NCBI GenBank assembly: GCA_011390785.1
Contig: JAABRR010000006.1
Location: 31,493-95,492 of the forward strand
Direction of reading: 5' to 3'
From: Sphingobacteriia bacterium
Lineage (GTDB): Bacteria > Bacteroidota > Bacteroidia > Bacteroidales > UBA7960
DNA: 64,000 nt
Shown here: piece by piece, positions 9,016 through 17,535 of the stretch
How positions within the stretch are numbered: position 1 is the first letter of the stretch
Layout: the number at the start of each line of letters is the position of its first letter
Notes under the pieces: model-generated
Seen by the model: only the letters and a program-made list of their open reading frames with translations
What the model was told of the DNA's origin: nothing
Database searches by the model: none
Position numbers and translations under genes: made by a program

Positions 9016-9287
9016 AAAGCAACCGATATTTGTTGAAAACCAATAAATTCTGGAAGCTGGTTTATTTCTTCAGGTGTCATTTCTTCAAGACACAACTGGA
9101 CAACTTCCTGAAGATTAGCATAAAGTTCATCTAAGGTTGGGGCTTGAGTATGTCCCCCGGGTAAACCAGGTACAATACCGATATATTGGTTTATTTCTTT
9201 ATCCCGGGTTATTTCGGCTGTAAATTTTAAGATTGCAACAGAAGACAATTTAGTTAAAAATTTAGTTTCGATGAGCTCGTTTTTCAA
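9012..9287 (-). CDS. hicB: HicB-type antitoxin
   Basis: 91 residues. The partial RNase H-like HicB domain is seen in ILKFTAEITRDKEINQY, GIVPGLPGGHTQAPTLDELY and NLQEVVQLCLEEM. About 18 residues precede the usual HicB start; the only ATG is at 9287. There is no added C-terminal helix-turn-helix or ribbon-helix-helix, so DNA binding would have to use another surface or the toxin complex. Its stop codon shares bases with the toxin's first codon. A consensus promoter and a small palindrome lie directly upstream, which fits autoregulation. Confidence 0.85.
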   Translation of the reverse strand: MKNELIETKFLTKLSSVAILKFTAEITRDKEINQYIGIVPGLPGGHTQAPTLDELYANLQEVVQLCLEEMTPEEINQLPEFIGFQQISVAL

Positions 9288-9319
9288 GCTTGGTTCATAT
9301 AGCTAATATTTGTTGCGGC

Positions 9320-9340
9320 GGTAACCGTTACGATGGTAAC
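9320..9340 (-). promoter_or_regulatory. Probable hicBA operator
   Basis: GTAAC-C-GTTAC (9321-9331) is a perfect short palindrome, and GGTAAC recurs at 9335-9340 as a direct repeat. It starts at the -7 box and covers the expected transcription start of hicB, the usual place for an autorepressor site. Function is inferred. Confidence 0.5.
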
Positions 9341-9370
9341 AAAGATAGATTAATAGTATTCTATTTCAAA
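9340..9370 (-). promoter_or_regulatory. hicBA promoter (Bacteroidota type)
   Basis: On the minus strand, TTTG (9370-9367), 19 bases, then TATCTTTG (9347-9340): a full match to the TTTG-N19-21-TAnnTTTG consensus of the primary sigma factor. It gives hicBA its own promoter inside the larger minus-strand cluster. Confidence 0.7.
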
Positions 9371-9429
9371 ATTTCTTCATTGTAATCTCATCGTTCAGCT
9401 TAAAAAGGACCCACACCCATAACCACACC

Positions 9430-10518
9430 CTACAACCCCATCTCAAAAACAGCAAACTGCCGGTAAGTTTGGGCTTCCGTACCATAGAGCCTTTGCAACA
9501 TCCGTTTGAGCATAGCGATAGATGCCCGGTTTTCTTCAAAAATAAATCCTACTTCGCAAAATTTGTAGCCCTTTTTATAAAGCGTGGGCAGCGATTTTTT
9601 GATCATCTCCATGGCCACCGGGCTGCGCTGGTATTCAGGAATCACACCAATTTCAGTTACCCGAAATGTATCGATGTACTTCCCGGCTCTAAACCGGATT
9701 ACATCCCAGAGATTTAAATCGCGTTGGGATGTTACCAGCTTGTTGAAATCGGGGTACCAAAGGAAGAATCCTACAGGTTGTCCCTTGATCTCGGCAATGA
9801 TAAGATTTTCATTATCCAACAGATGGCGGAAAGGGTAAAAGAGCTCCAGGTCTTCGGCTTCATCGCGATTGGCCCAATAAGGATGCTGCTGAAAGGAAAG
9901 ATTATTGAGCCGGGTATAAATGGCACTTTCTTCTTTGATCTTTGATTTGTTCATGAAACGGATGACGAGCCCATCTAAAAGTCTGCACACCGGGTAGCTG
10001 TTGGCCCAGTGGGCGTAAGCTTCCATATCGAATCGAAATGTTACCATTTTGCGCAAGGTAAGTGCTTTAAAATAGTCGGAATAATAAGCAGGATTATAGG
10101 GCAAGCCAAAAAGGGGTGGTTCATCAAAAGGGTGCAGCAATATGCCAGCACCGTAGTTCAGATGGCCGCTAAGCCCTGCCACTATTTTTGTGCATTTGGG
10201 AAAATGGCTCTTGATTTCCTTTTTGATGATGGAAAAAATGTCTCCTAAATCTGGTTGCGCTTCAAAAAACGAAATCTGACAATAATCCTTTAGTCGCAAG
10301 TCGTTAATCAGTGCAAAACGTGCCACCAGGTCATTGCCATCACGCACCACAAATTTTTTTATCAACGCATGGTTCTGAAAGGCACTTTTCGAATTTAGCA
10401 GCAATTTCTTAATGCTGCCTTCAGTACCCCTGTAATATTTGTTACCCCGGTAAACATCAGCACTTACCTTCTCAAAAAACTTATAATCTGCATTGTTTTG
10501 AATAAGTTCAGCAATCAT
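9430..10518 (-). CDS. GNAT-fold acyltransferase
   Basis: 362 residues. The C-terminal third is a GNAT domain: LIIAEIKGQPVGFFLWYPD, then VTEIGVIPEYQRS (the CoA pyrophosphate-binding turn), and CEVGFIFEENRASIAML. The N-terminal part has MIAELIQNNADYKFF and VRDGNDLVARFALINDLR, and could be a second acyltransferase-like lobe. The start overlaps the stop of the PLP-fold gene by 4 bases (10515-10518), so the two are translationally coupled and probably act together. The acyl donor and acceptor are unknown. Confidence 0.7.
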   Translation of the reverse strand: MIAELIQNNADYKFFEKVSADVYRGNKYYRGTEGSIKKLLLNSKSAFQNHALIKKFVVRDGNDLVARFALINDLRLKDYCQISFFEAQPDLGDIFSIIKKEIKSHFPKCTKIVAGLSGHLNYGAGILLHPFDEPPLFGLPYNPAYYSDYFKALTLRKMVTFRFDMEAYAHWANSYPVCRLLDGLVIRFMNKSKIKEESAIYTRLNNLSFQQHPYWANRDEAEDLELFYPFRHLLDNENLIIAEIKGQPVGFFLWYPDFNKLVTSQRDLNLWDVIRFRAGKYIDTFRVTEIGVIPEYQRSPVAMEMIKKSLPTLYKKGYKFCEVGFIFEENRASIAMLKRMLQRLYGTEAQTYRQFAVFEMGL

Positions 10519-11720
10519 ATAAAATATTCATTTGGTTTGGGGAAGCCTAAAAATGTACTGAATGAGGATGCTGAGTAAGAGCCGGCAATACCAAATACCA
10601 GAATATCTCCGATTTTTATTTCCGGGAGTGGCTTTTTTCGCGAAAAAATATCACGCGAATAGGTAGAGCACCCATATACGGTTGTAATAATTTTTTTATC
10701 GCCTAAAACTTCTTTCCCATTGCGAATTACCATTACAGGATGATGGGCCACATCAGGATATAGCAGTGGACGCGAAAACTGAACCGTAGATGCATTTACC
10801 CCAACCCATCGTTTATCATCCCGTATTTTAACATCAGAAACACTGCAAACAAAAAAGCCGGCTTCACCACCTATGATTCTTCCCGGTTCAAGAATCAGCC
10901 GGATATTTCTACCCATTTTACCAGATACATATTCCATCAATTGTGTCACTCTTTGGTAGTAATCGGGCCAGTCAAAGGTTTGCTCTCCACTCTCTGAAAC
11001 GCCAAACCCCCCGCCAAAATTAAGGTATTCCAGGTTGGGAAACGCCAGGGCTATCTCGGCCAGTACTTCGTAACATTGGATAAAATAATCGATATCGAAA
11101 ATATCAGTCCCTACATACAAATGAAGTCCTTTGATAATTTCTTTGTTCTCAATCACATTAATTTCTTCCATGGTAAATCCCAGACGGCTCTCCTTCCCGA
11201 TAAAAAAGCCTGCATGGGTGGACTGTGGATCAACCTTTTCACCCACGTTACAGCGAATACCTATAGGTCTTGTGGGAAATAACCGTTGCCATTGCGCCAG
11301 TTGTGCGGGTGAATCCACATTACATTGCACCCCCTCCATTTCGAGCTTACGCATGGTTTTTTCGGTGAGTGCTGATGCGGTAAAAATGATCTGCTCGGCC
11401 CGAAAACCTGCAGCCATGGCATGTTCCATATGTCCCAGGGAGTTGACAAATATATTTACTCCTTCATCTTTTACAATCCTTAAAAAATCGGGATTTACGT
11501 TGGCCATAGAAGCGAAGTGAATAGACTTATTTTCCCACGGTATAGCTTTTAACGTAAGGCAATTTCTGCGGATGATTTCAGCATCGTACAAATAATAAGG
11601 ATCAAATTCCGGTATATTGATCGTGTTAATAAACTCAAGGATGTTAGTGTTTAATTTTCGTTGCTTGCTATCTGTTGTTGGAGAATTAATCATAAGTACT
11701 TGCCTTGTGTTAATAAACAT
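10515..11720 (-). CDS. Fold-type III PLP decarboxylase-like protein lacking the PLP lysine
   Basis: 401 residues with the alanine-racemase-type barrel and C-terminal beta domain of ornithine/diaminopimelate decarboxylases. Expected motifs are present: YLYDAEII, VNSLGHMEHAM, LNFGGGFG, EPGRIIGG (phosphate and substrate binding) and GSYSASSFSTFLGFPKP near the end. At the position where the family has YAVKANxNP the protein reads FASMANVNP, so the PLP-linking lysine is Met72. It is therefore either a non-catalytic relative or uses PLP in another way. A second ATG at 11693 is possible. First gene of the cluster that runs to 4927. Confidence 0.8.
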   Translation of the reverse strand: MFINTRQVLMINSPTTDSKQRKLNTNILEFINTINIPEFDPYYLYDAEIIRRNCLTLKAIPWENKSIHFASMANVNPDFLRIVKDEGVNIFVNSLGHMEHAMAAGFRAEQIIFTASALTEKTMRKLEMEGVQCNVDSPAQLAQWQRLFPTRPIGIRCNVGEKVDPQSTHAGFFIGKESRLGFTMEEINVIENKEIIKGLHLYVGTDIFDIDYFIQCYEVLAEIALAFPNLEYLNFGGGFGVSESGEQTFDWPDYYQRVTQLMEYVSGKMGRNIRLILEPGRIIGGEAGFFVCSVSDVKIRDDKRWVGVNASTVQFSRPLLYPDVAHHPVMVIRNGKEVLGDKKIITTVYGCSTYSRDIFSRKKPLPEIKIGDILVFGIAGSYSASSFSTFLGFPKPNEYFI

Positions 11721-11939
11721 TGGTTATAAACTTCGGCAACTATCGTCCGAGTGTTTAATTAAATTTATGACTAAGAATGTTGATGATTGAGAATACTACC
11801 AAAATACTTCCAGAAGTAACACTCTTAAGGCAAATCAAAAATACAAACAAACCAAAGCTATAGCAAATATCAGAAAATATTACTTTATTTAGGGATGTAG
11901 TTGAGTAATCTCTTTACTAATAAACTGAAAAATGTATTG

Positions 11940-13352
11940 TTATTTCCAATTTAACCAACTCTTTTCTCCGGGTCTGAGTGCTCCAAAATAAAAAGCATTG
12001 AATTCATCCTTGTTTTTGGCTGCGTTTCCAGCGGCCGGTGAATAAAAAGGGATACTGAAATCACTCCGCAATGGATCAGTAAACAAAGGATCGGCAATAA
12101 TATTGTTTTGAGGTAGAAAGCCATGCATTTCAATTTCAAAGAAAGAAAAGTCGGAAGGCTTACTTTTGAATAATCCTGTGATATTATCAGAAATAGTTAC
12201 GTTACGCTTTTCCAACTCTTCAACCACTTTATCAGGATGAAGGGAAATCCCGATCTCAAAACCCCAGTTGTTTAGGATGATATTACGGTAAATCTTGACA
12301 TCTTTCATATTCACCGATTTTATATCGATTCCTCCGGTTGTGCCAGCCCAATGCCCGGGTGTACCGTTGTTGTAAATGGTATTATTGTAAATTTCTATAT
12401 TTGATCGCAACCGGTTGTTACCCCAAACGCCAAAGATGATACCTGATGCACGGTTGTCGAAAAGGAGATTGTTGTGAAATTTCACATTTTTGAGTTCGGA
12501 ATCTTTTCCCTCAACTGAAATGGCGAAACCCCACTCACAATCGTGTACTACATTAGAATGAAAAACCACATCATGTAGCAAACCAAACCACGCATCCACA
12601 TACAAACCCTGTCGTGGCAGGTCGTGAATATGATTATGATGTACCACACCATTTGCACTTACTTCCTTTACATCGATACCTTCTTTAAAACATTGATGCA
12701 CATGATTGTAGGCCACTTCAAAGTGTTTTGCCCCACAAATGGAAATGGCTTCGTGTGGAGCTTCGCGCCCAAATGGCTGACCCGACACCCGCATATCAGG
12801 CTCATTGGCGCGTGTTACTTCGCAATAAAGCACTTTAACATGATCTGCGTACCAGATGCCAATGCCGGAATTATAGGAACGATCGGTTTTACAATCAATC
12901 AAATGGATATGTGACGACGGGCCCCTAACAATGTATCCGGCACTGCGCGAATTCCTTACACGCAATCCTTCTACACTAATGTAACTCACTTTCTCCAGGT
13001 GAAAGCTGCCCAGGCCCAATCGCGATGGAAATGTTCCCTCTGAATCGGCCGAAACGAATCCTTCTGCATCAATCACCGCCTTCTCTCCAGGTAATACACG
13101 ATAAGTAATCCATTGGTCTGGGGTACCAGAATTTTTGGGTCTGATTTCTTTGGTTATACGGTACACCCCGTCGCGTATGATAAGGGTGTCGCCTGCTTCA
13201 ACCATTTCGACTCCTTTCTGGATGGTTTGCCATGGAGATTCGTAAGAGCCTTCATGTGCATCGTTTCCTGAAGGTGAAACATAAAAGGGTTTTGCCTGAA
13301 TACTTATTGTTACAAGCATTAGTAAAATCACAAATACTACGTTTTTTTTCAT
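11940..13352 (-). CDS. Exported right-handed beta-helix protein
   Basis: 470 residues. A signal peptide (MKKNVVFVILLMLVTISIQA) is followed by FYVSPSGNDAHEGSYESPW and GDTLIIRDGVYRI, the standard opening of pectate-lyase-fold proteins of the DUF1565 kind, then many short beta-helix turns with HxHIHDL- and NNTIYNNG-type repeats. Such proteins are usually polysaccharide lyases, hydrolases or epimerases acting on uronates or sulfated glycans; the catalytic residues are not identifiable here. ATG at 13352 is chosen because it starts the signal peptide; an upstream GTG-type extension is unlikely. Downstream of the GH28-like gene. Confidence 0.8.
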   Translation of the reverse strand: MKKNVVFVILLMLVTISIQAKPFYVSPSGNDAHEGSYESPWQTIQKGVEMVEAGDTLIIRDGVYRITKEIRPKNSGTPDQWITYRVLPGEKAVIDAEGFVSADSEGTFPSRLGLGSFHLEKVSYISVEGLRVRNSRSAGYIVRGPSSHIHLIDCKTDRSYNSGIGIWYADHVKVLYCEVTRANEPDMRVSGQPFGREAPHEAISICGAKHFEVAYNHVHQCFKEGIDVKEVSANGVVHHNHIHDLPRQGLYVDAWFGLLHDVVFHSNVVHDCEWGFAISVEGKDSELKNVKFHNNLLFDNRASGIIFGVWGNNRLRSNIEIYNNTIYNNGTPGHWAGTTGGIDIKSVNMKDVKIYRNIILNNWGFEIGISLHPDKVVEELEKRNVTISDNITGLFKSKPSDFSFFEIEMHGFLPQNNIIADPLFTDPLRSDFSIPFYSPAAGNAAKNKDEFNAFYFGALRPGEKSWLNWK

Positions 13353-13447
13353 AGTTGTATGAGTTTGAAAGTTACATTGGATGGTAAAAACCCTCAAGGT
13401 TTTAAAAGCTTCCAGGGTTTTTTAACAGATGCATCCACACATTTATT

Positions 13448-13480
13448 AAACCCTGGATGCATGGGAATCATCCGGGGTTT
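13448..13480. terminator. Imperfect hairpin between the beta-helix genes
   Basis: Twelve-base arms (13448-13459, 13469-13480) with one mismatch and a 9-base loop lie just past the stop of the GH28-like gene. A second, overlapping stem (13429-13437 with 13454-13462) competes with it. No strong T run follows on the minus strand, so terminator or attenuator action is tentative. Confidence 0.45.
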
Positions 13481-13499
13481 TTATACAATATTTCAAGGT

Positions 13500-14903
13500 T
13501 TATCTGAAAACAATTCCTTTTGCCTGTTTGGTAAAAAGATAAATATGATCGCCATTGGTAACCTTTTCGCCATTAACGCGGAAGTTTTCAAAAACAACAT
13601 TTTCTACCGTGCTGTTTTCATCATAACCACCGATCAGGGATATCGAATAGCCAGGATTGTAGATTGAATTGGTAACATCAATATTGCGGAAAACAACATT
13701 GCGCACCTGGCCACGTACTTCATCGCCATAAAACCGACTTTTGATCACACGCAGATTGACCAGTTTATTGTAATAATGCTCAACCCTTATGTCTTCATAC
13801 AAAATATCAGACACTACAGCCCTATCGCTGTTGTTGATACCAAATACGCCACCATGCCCATGAATTCCCAGCACATCATTATCAATAAAACGGATATTGG
13901 TAATGGAATCAGTAGTAAGTTCATGGCCTATCTCAAATGCATGTCCACCCAAATGAGAAATCAATATACAACCGCGCACTTCGACATCTTCCATATTACG
14001 GGCATAACTTTGGCGAGAGAATCTGAAATAGCGACTCTGGTCAAAAGACTTTATTGCCACACAATCATCGCCATTATTTAACAAAGAATTCAGCACCTTA
14101 ATATGGCTTGATCCAACCAGATCAATACCATCGCGGGCGCTAACGTAGCTAAGCAGGTTAACTCCGTCGATGGTTACGAATTCTGAATTTCCAATTACAA
14201 CCATCCAGGCAGTAGGTTCTATCATGGTAAGTCCTTCGATACGCACATTACGGCTTCCTTCTACCAGAACCACCCTGCGACGATAATCACCATCAAAAAA
14301 GCTGTTGTCGATAATTCCATGGCCGGCAATGAGCACATTTTCAGCATTATAAACCTGTACTGCACCACGAACCACCGCGCCCCCTTCAATAAAAATGGTC
14401 TGGCCTGAAGTAAGCTCCAGATCGCCCACTTCGTAAACCTGTCCTTCCCTAAAATAAAACACGTCAGAATCATCTGGGTTGGGAGTAGGTTCATCCATAG
14501 GGTTGGCACTGATGAAAACCTGTGGCAATAAATCGGCCATAAGGATAAACTTCCCTGGTGCGGGAAGGCTAAAACGTAGGGTGTTGCCTTCGCGGGTAAA
14601 ATCAATTCCCTTGCTTAGGGGTGAAACGGTAATACTTTCTGAAAATCCGTTGGGCAAATCAATCTCAACAGCTACAGCTCCCCTGCAACCAAAAGAAGCA
14701 ATGGGACCGGCGGTGGTTTCTATAAGATCAACACTTTCACCATTTACCCGGAAAGAAAACCGGGTATCTTTTTCGATGATACGTGGATACTGGTAGATTT
14801 TTACATCTGAATTATTAGCCGTAAGCCCATTGAATCCGGCTGGTAGCATACTAGCTAACAAGGTGGAAAGTAAAAAAATGAAAGTGAAAAAAGTTGACTT
14901 CAT
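13500..14903 (-). CDS. GH28-like exported beta-helix glycosidase
   Basis: 467 residues with a signal peptide (to about residue 20). Middle part shows polygalacturonase-type beta-helix: GQTIFIEGGAVVRGAVQV, NVLIAGHGIID, NVRIEGLTM, then SARDGIDLVGSSHIKV and NNGDDCVAIKSFD, and GGHAFEIGHE. In GH28 the catalytic aspartates lie in NTD and DD; here the first motif is ARDGID and the second GDDC, while the GHG motif is altered. So the fold assignment is firm, activity on a galacturonan-type substrate is likely but not certain. Ends just before the hairpin region that separates it from the next beta-helix gene. Confidence 0.75.
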   Translation of the reverse strand: MKSTFFTFIFLLSTLLASMLPAGFNGLTANNSDVKIYQYPRIIEKDTRFSFRVNGESVDLIETTAGPIASFGCRGAVAVEIDLPNGFSESITVSPLSKGIDFTREGNTLRFSLPAPGKFILMADLLPQVFISANPMDEPTPNPDDSDVFYFREGQVYEVGDLELTSGQTIFIEGGAVVRGAVQVYNAENVLIAGHGIIDNSFFDGDYRRRVVLVEGSRNVRIEGLTMIEPTAWMVVIGNSEFVTIDGVNLLSYVSARDGIDLVGSSHIKVLNSLLNNGDDCVAIKSFDQSRYFRFSRQSYARNMEDVEVRGCILISHLGGHAFEIGHELTTDSITNIRFIDNDVLGIHGHGGVFGINNSDRAVVSDILYEDIRVEHYYNKLVNLRVIKSRFYGDEVRGQVRNVVFRNIDVTNSIYNPGYSISLIGGYDENSTVENVVFENFRVNGEKVTNGDHIYLFTKQAKGIVFR

Positions 14904-14930
14904 ATCTGATTAATATTTAGGTTGAAATTA

Positions 14931-15680
14931 TTACCAATTTAAATTTATTTCCTGTTTTTCAAGCCAGTCATCAAGACTTTTTACGGCAATGGCAAGCTCA
15001 CGCTCATTACGGATGCGAATGTTTTGTTCCTTAAGGTATCTTCGTACCGTCTTCTCATTTTCAGGAAACAGACGGGCTAACGAGCGACGGCTAAACCTTC
15101 GGACAACATCAGCGGGTTGGTCATCTACCAGCAAGTAATAGACAGGCCTTGGGCTCAAAATCGGAATAACATAGGTACCCCTGTCTGTCCGTTCTGAATA
15201 AGTTCCGTTTTGAATTATCTGCCGATGAACAAGAAGAGAAATTTGTCCCTTGTGCAGTTGTTGGGCCAAAATATTGATATGGGCCGACTGAAACCGTGGC
15301 GTAAAAGATATATTAACAAATTCTACCGGTTCTGCGTTGTCAGAAAGCAAGGTAAAATGACTAACCATATCTTTGTCCACTTTAACCTGAGACTGCGCAA
15401 CAGAGGGTAACCACAGCAGCTCATCTAAAAAGCCATTATATCTTAGCAGTTGACTTTTTACCTCATGGCCAGATTTCAGCACTACATCACCCTCCAACCA
15501 TACTTCAATATAATACTGACTGCCCTTTGAAGTTGATGCATCAAGAAAAGCATCCCCCGAAAGGTAATATTTAGGTTGCGGAAGATAAGACGGCTGTTCC
15601 TGGGCATACATCCCAAATGGAAGCAGGAAGAACAAACCGTTGACTATGATCAAAATTGAAAACTTAACCGGAGTAAGCAT
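14931..15680 (-). CDS. Hypothetical exported protein of the TonB/DUF4249 operon
   Basis: 249 residues with a clear signal peptide (hydrophobic 7-24, AQ cleavage). The mature part has no domain I recognise; the C-terminus is basic and helical (RRFSRRSLARLFPENEKTV, RRYLKEQNIRIRNE), a pattern seen in uncharacterised Bacteroidota proteins. It is the last gene of a four-gene minus-strand set that starts with the TonB receptor and lies 60 bases after the MG2-like gene, so it is probably cotranscribed and acts in the periplasm with those proteins. Confidence 0.65.
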   Translation of the reverse strand: MLTPVKFSILIIVNGLFFLLPFGMYAQEQPSYLPQPKYYLSGDAFLDASTSKGSQYYIEVWLEGDVVLKSGHEVKSQLLRYNGFLDELLWLPSVAQSQVKVDKDMVSHFTLLSDNAEPVEFVNISFTPRFQSAHINILAQQLHKGQISLLVHRQIIQNGTYSERTDRGTYVIPILSPRPVYYLLVDDQPADVVRRFSRRSLARLFPENEKTVRRYLKEQNIRIRNERELAIAVKSLDDWLEKQEINLNW

Positions 15681-15740
15681 GATGTATATTTTTTATTTAC
15701 TTTTGGCTGCAGAAAATTAATTCTGAAAGAATTGGGACCA

Positions 15741-17525
15741 TTATTTTACAATAAATCGTTTCGTACCTTCAAAAATATTCCCAGTGGCATCCATTGCAAT
15801 GAATTGGATTAAAAAGGAGCCCGATAAATCACCGGTAGAAATACTAATCCGGACATTTTGGTTATTTGATATTTCAACTTCCGGTTCCCAAAATAGTAGT
15901 TGCCTTAAATCGGGCTGATCTGCCTTAACAGGTTCATTGTAAGAATATACCGGTGGAGTAAACTGCCTGTTCTTTTCAAAGAAATTAAACTTATACTTAT
16001 AAAGTGGTAAATCATTAACCAATTTAAGATATTCATTTCCCTTGGAAAAAAGAGCCACTATACCCGGGAAAGCCAAATTGCCATGTATCCAGTTCCTGTT
16101 CTGAATTTCAATGCGGTGGAGTAATTCAGAGTTAAGATAAAGCAAAGGGTCAATTTTATGACAATAGATACCATCAATAAAAAATGCCGGATTCTCGTCT
16201 ATAACCAATCCGGAAGATTCATCTACCAACCTGGTACGGTATGATTGGTCACGATTACGCCTGATCCGGAAAGCAGGAATTATCTCTCTTGAAATATCCT
16301 GCAAATCATCAAAAGGGATATAGTCTGCCAATGAAATGGTAGTAGCGGGTTTGCTAAAGATACCTGGAAACAATTCGTTGTTTAGCAATGCCTTATCATG
16401 TTCTTCCCAATAGTCTGTCCGATAGGCAATACGAGCCTTCACTATGTTTTGGCTTTTTCTTACGTAATCTCTGTCAATAAAAATATTCCCGTTATCTTGC
16501 CATGAAAATTGATAGGAAGGAATAAATTTGTTATTAATTTGAATGTTGAATTTTTTACCAGGGTTATACGGGTAGGTTGAAATGTACAAATTCCTCCCTC
16601 TGTAGGCGGGAGATAAGGCAAACTGAAACTTTCCATCAGCATTTGAATCTGCCAGTAATAAATTAAGAGAGTCATTGGGAGTAGTAAGAATAACATGTGT
16701 GCCATCATAGCTAACAGATTCCATACTTTGAATACTTCCTTCCAGGACATAATGATCATTTTCCATGTAAAAATTTGCTTCAGAAACTGATGATTCCGAC
16801 CAGATTTTAAGATAATAAGCCCTGCTTTGGCTGTTAAAATTCAAAGGGAAAAAAGCTTCTTCACTGGCAACAGTGGCTGATAAACCTATTAAGGGAATTT
16901 CCATTTCAGGAAATGATACCGATACTTTTGCCTGCTCCCTTTTCATTAAAGTGTCGGGGGCGTCTATTTTTATCCATGTGTTTACCCTCTTCAAATGATT
17001 AAAGCTATTTTCTGATTCATCTAAAACAGAATCAGCCTTATTATTCAGGTTATGGTTAGCGATGGTTTTCAGATCATTATCAAAGCGATTGGCCAGAAAG
17101 ATTGTTTTGGTAAAGGTATTTCCCAGGTCCGAATTTCGCATCCAATGGGTATAGGCAACAAGTTGATAGAAACCTGATGAAAGGGTATCGTGCAGGTAAA
17201 TATTGGCATCAGTCTGAAAGTTTTCTATTGCCATAATACCAGAAGCCACGCTTCGGTTTTCTGATACCAGATCATAATATACGATCTCGCTGGAAGGGCC
17301 ATTCCAGCCAGGCATGGTCCACAAAAAAGTTTTCAGATGCAGGTACTCACCAGTTACGTAAATATCTCTGTCGGTATGTAGCAAAACCCCTTCTACCGGG
17401 TATTTGGGATTTAATGAGTTTGGATTTCCCCAAAGGGATTCCCCTCCTACCAGATACATAAGCAAACACAAAACCACAGAACGCCAAAATCCAAAAAGTT
17501 TTTGGATTTTAATGATAGGGGTCAT
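15741..17525 (-). CDS. MG2/TonB-plug-like exported protein
   Basis: About 594 residues from ATG at 17525 (chosen because it precedes the signal peptide and avoids overlap with the preceding stop). After the signal peptide comes a macroglobulin MG2-like domain (LLHTDRDIYVTGEYLHLKTF, SSEIVYYDLV), then Ig-like segments. Near residues 460-510 a plug-like motif (AFFIDGIYCHKIDPLLYL, HRIEIQNRNWIHGNLAFPG) recalls the TonB-receptor plug region found in related long MG2 proteins, though no beta-barrel follows. It probably works with the TonB receptor and DUF4249 lipoprotein encoded just upstream. Confidence 0.65.
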   Translation of the reverse strand: MTPIIKIQKLFGFWRSVVLCLLMYLVGGESLWGNPNSLNPKYPVEGVLLHTDRDIYVTGEYLHLKTFLWTMPGWNGPSSEIVYYDLVSENRSVASGIMAIENFQTDANIYLHDTLSSGFYQLVAYTHWMRNSDLGNTFTKTIFLANRFDNDLKTIANHNLNNKADSVLDESENSFNHLKRVNTWIKIDAPDTLMKREQAKVSVSFPEMEIPLIGLSATVASEEAFFPLNFNSQSRAYYLKIWSESSVSEANFYMENDHYVLEGSIQSMESVSYDGTHVILTTPNDSLNLLLADSNADGKFQFALSPAYRGRNLYISTYPYNPGKKFNIQINNKFIPSYQFSWQDNGNIFIDRDYVRKSQNIVKARIAYRTDYWEEHDKALLNNELFPGIFSKPATTISLADYIPFDDLQDISREIIPAFRIRRNRDQSYRTRLVDESSGLVIDENPAFFIDGIYCHKIDPLLYLNSELLHRIEIQNRNWIHGNLAFPGIVALFSKGNEYLKLVNDLPLYKYKFNFFEKNRQFTPPVYSYNEPVKADQPDLRQLLFWEPEVEISNNQNVRISISTGDLSGSFLIQFIAMDATGNIFEGTKRFIVK

Positions 17526-17535
17526 AACATGAACT

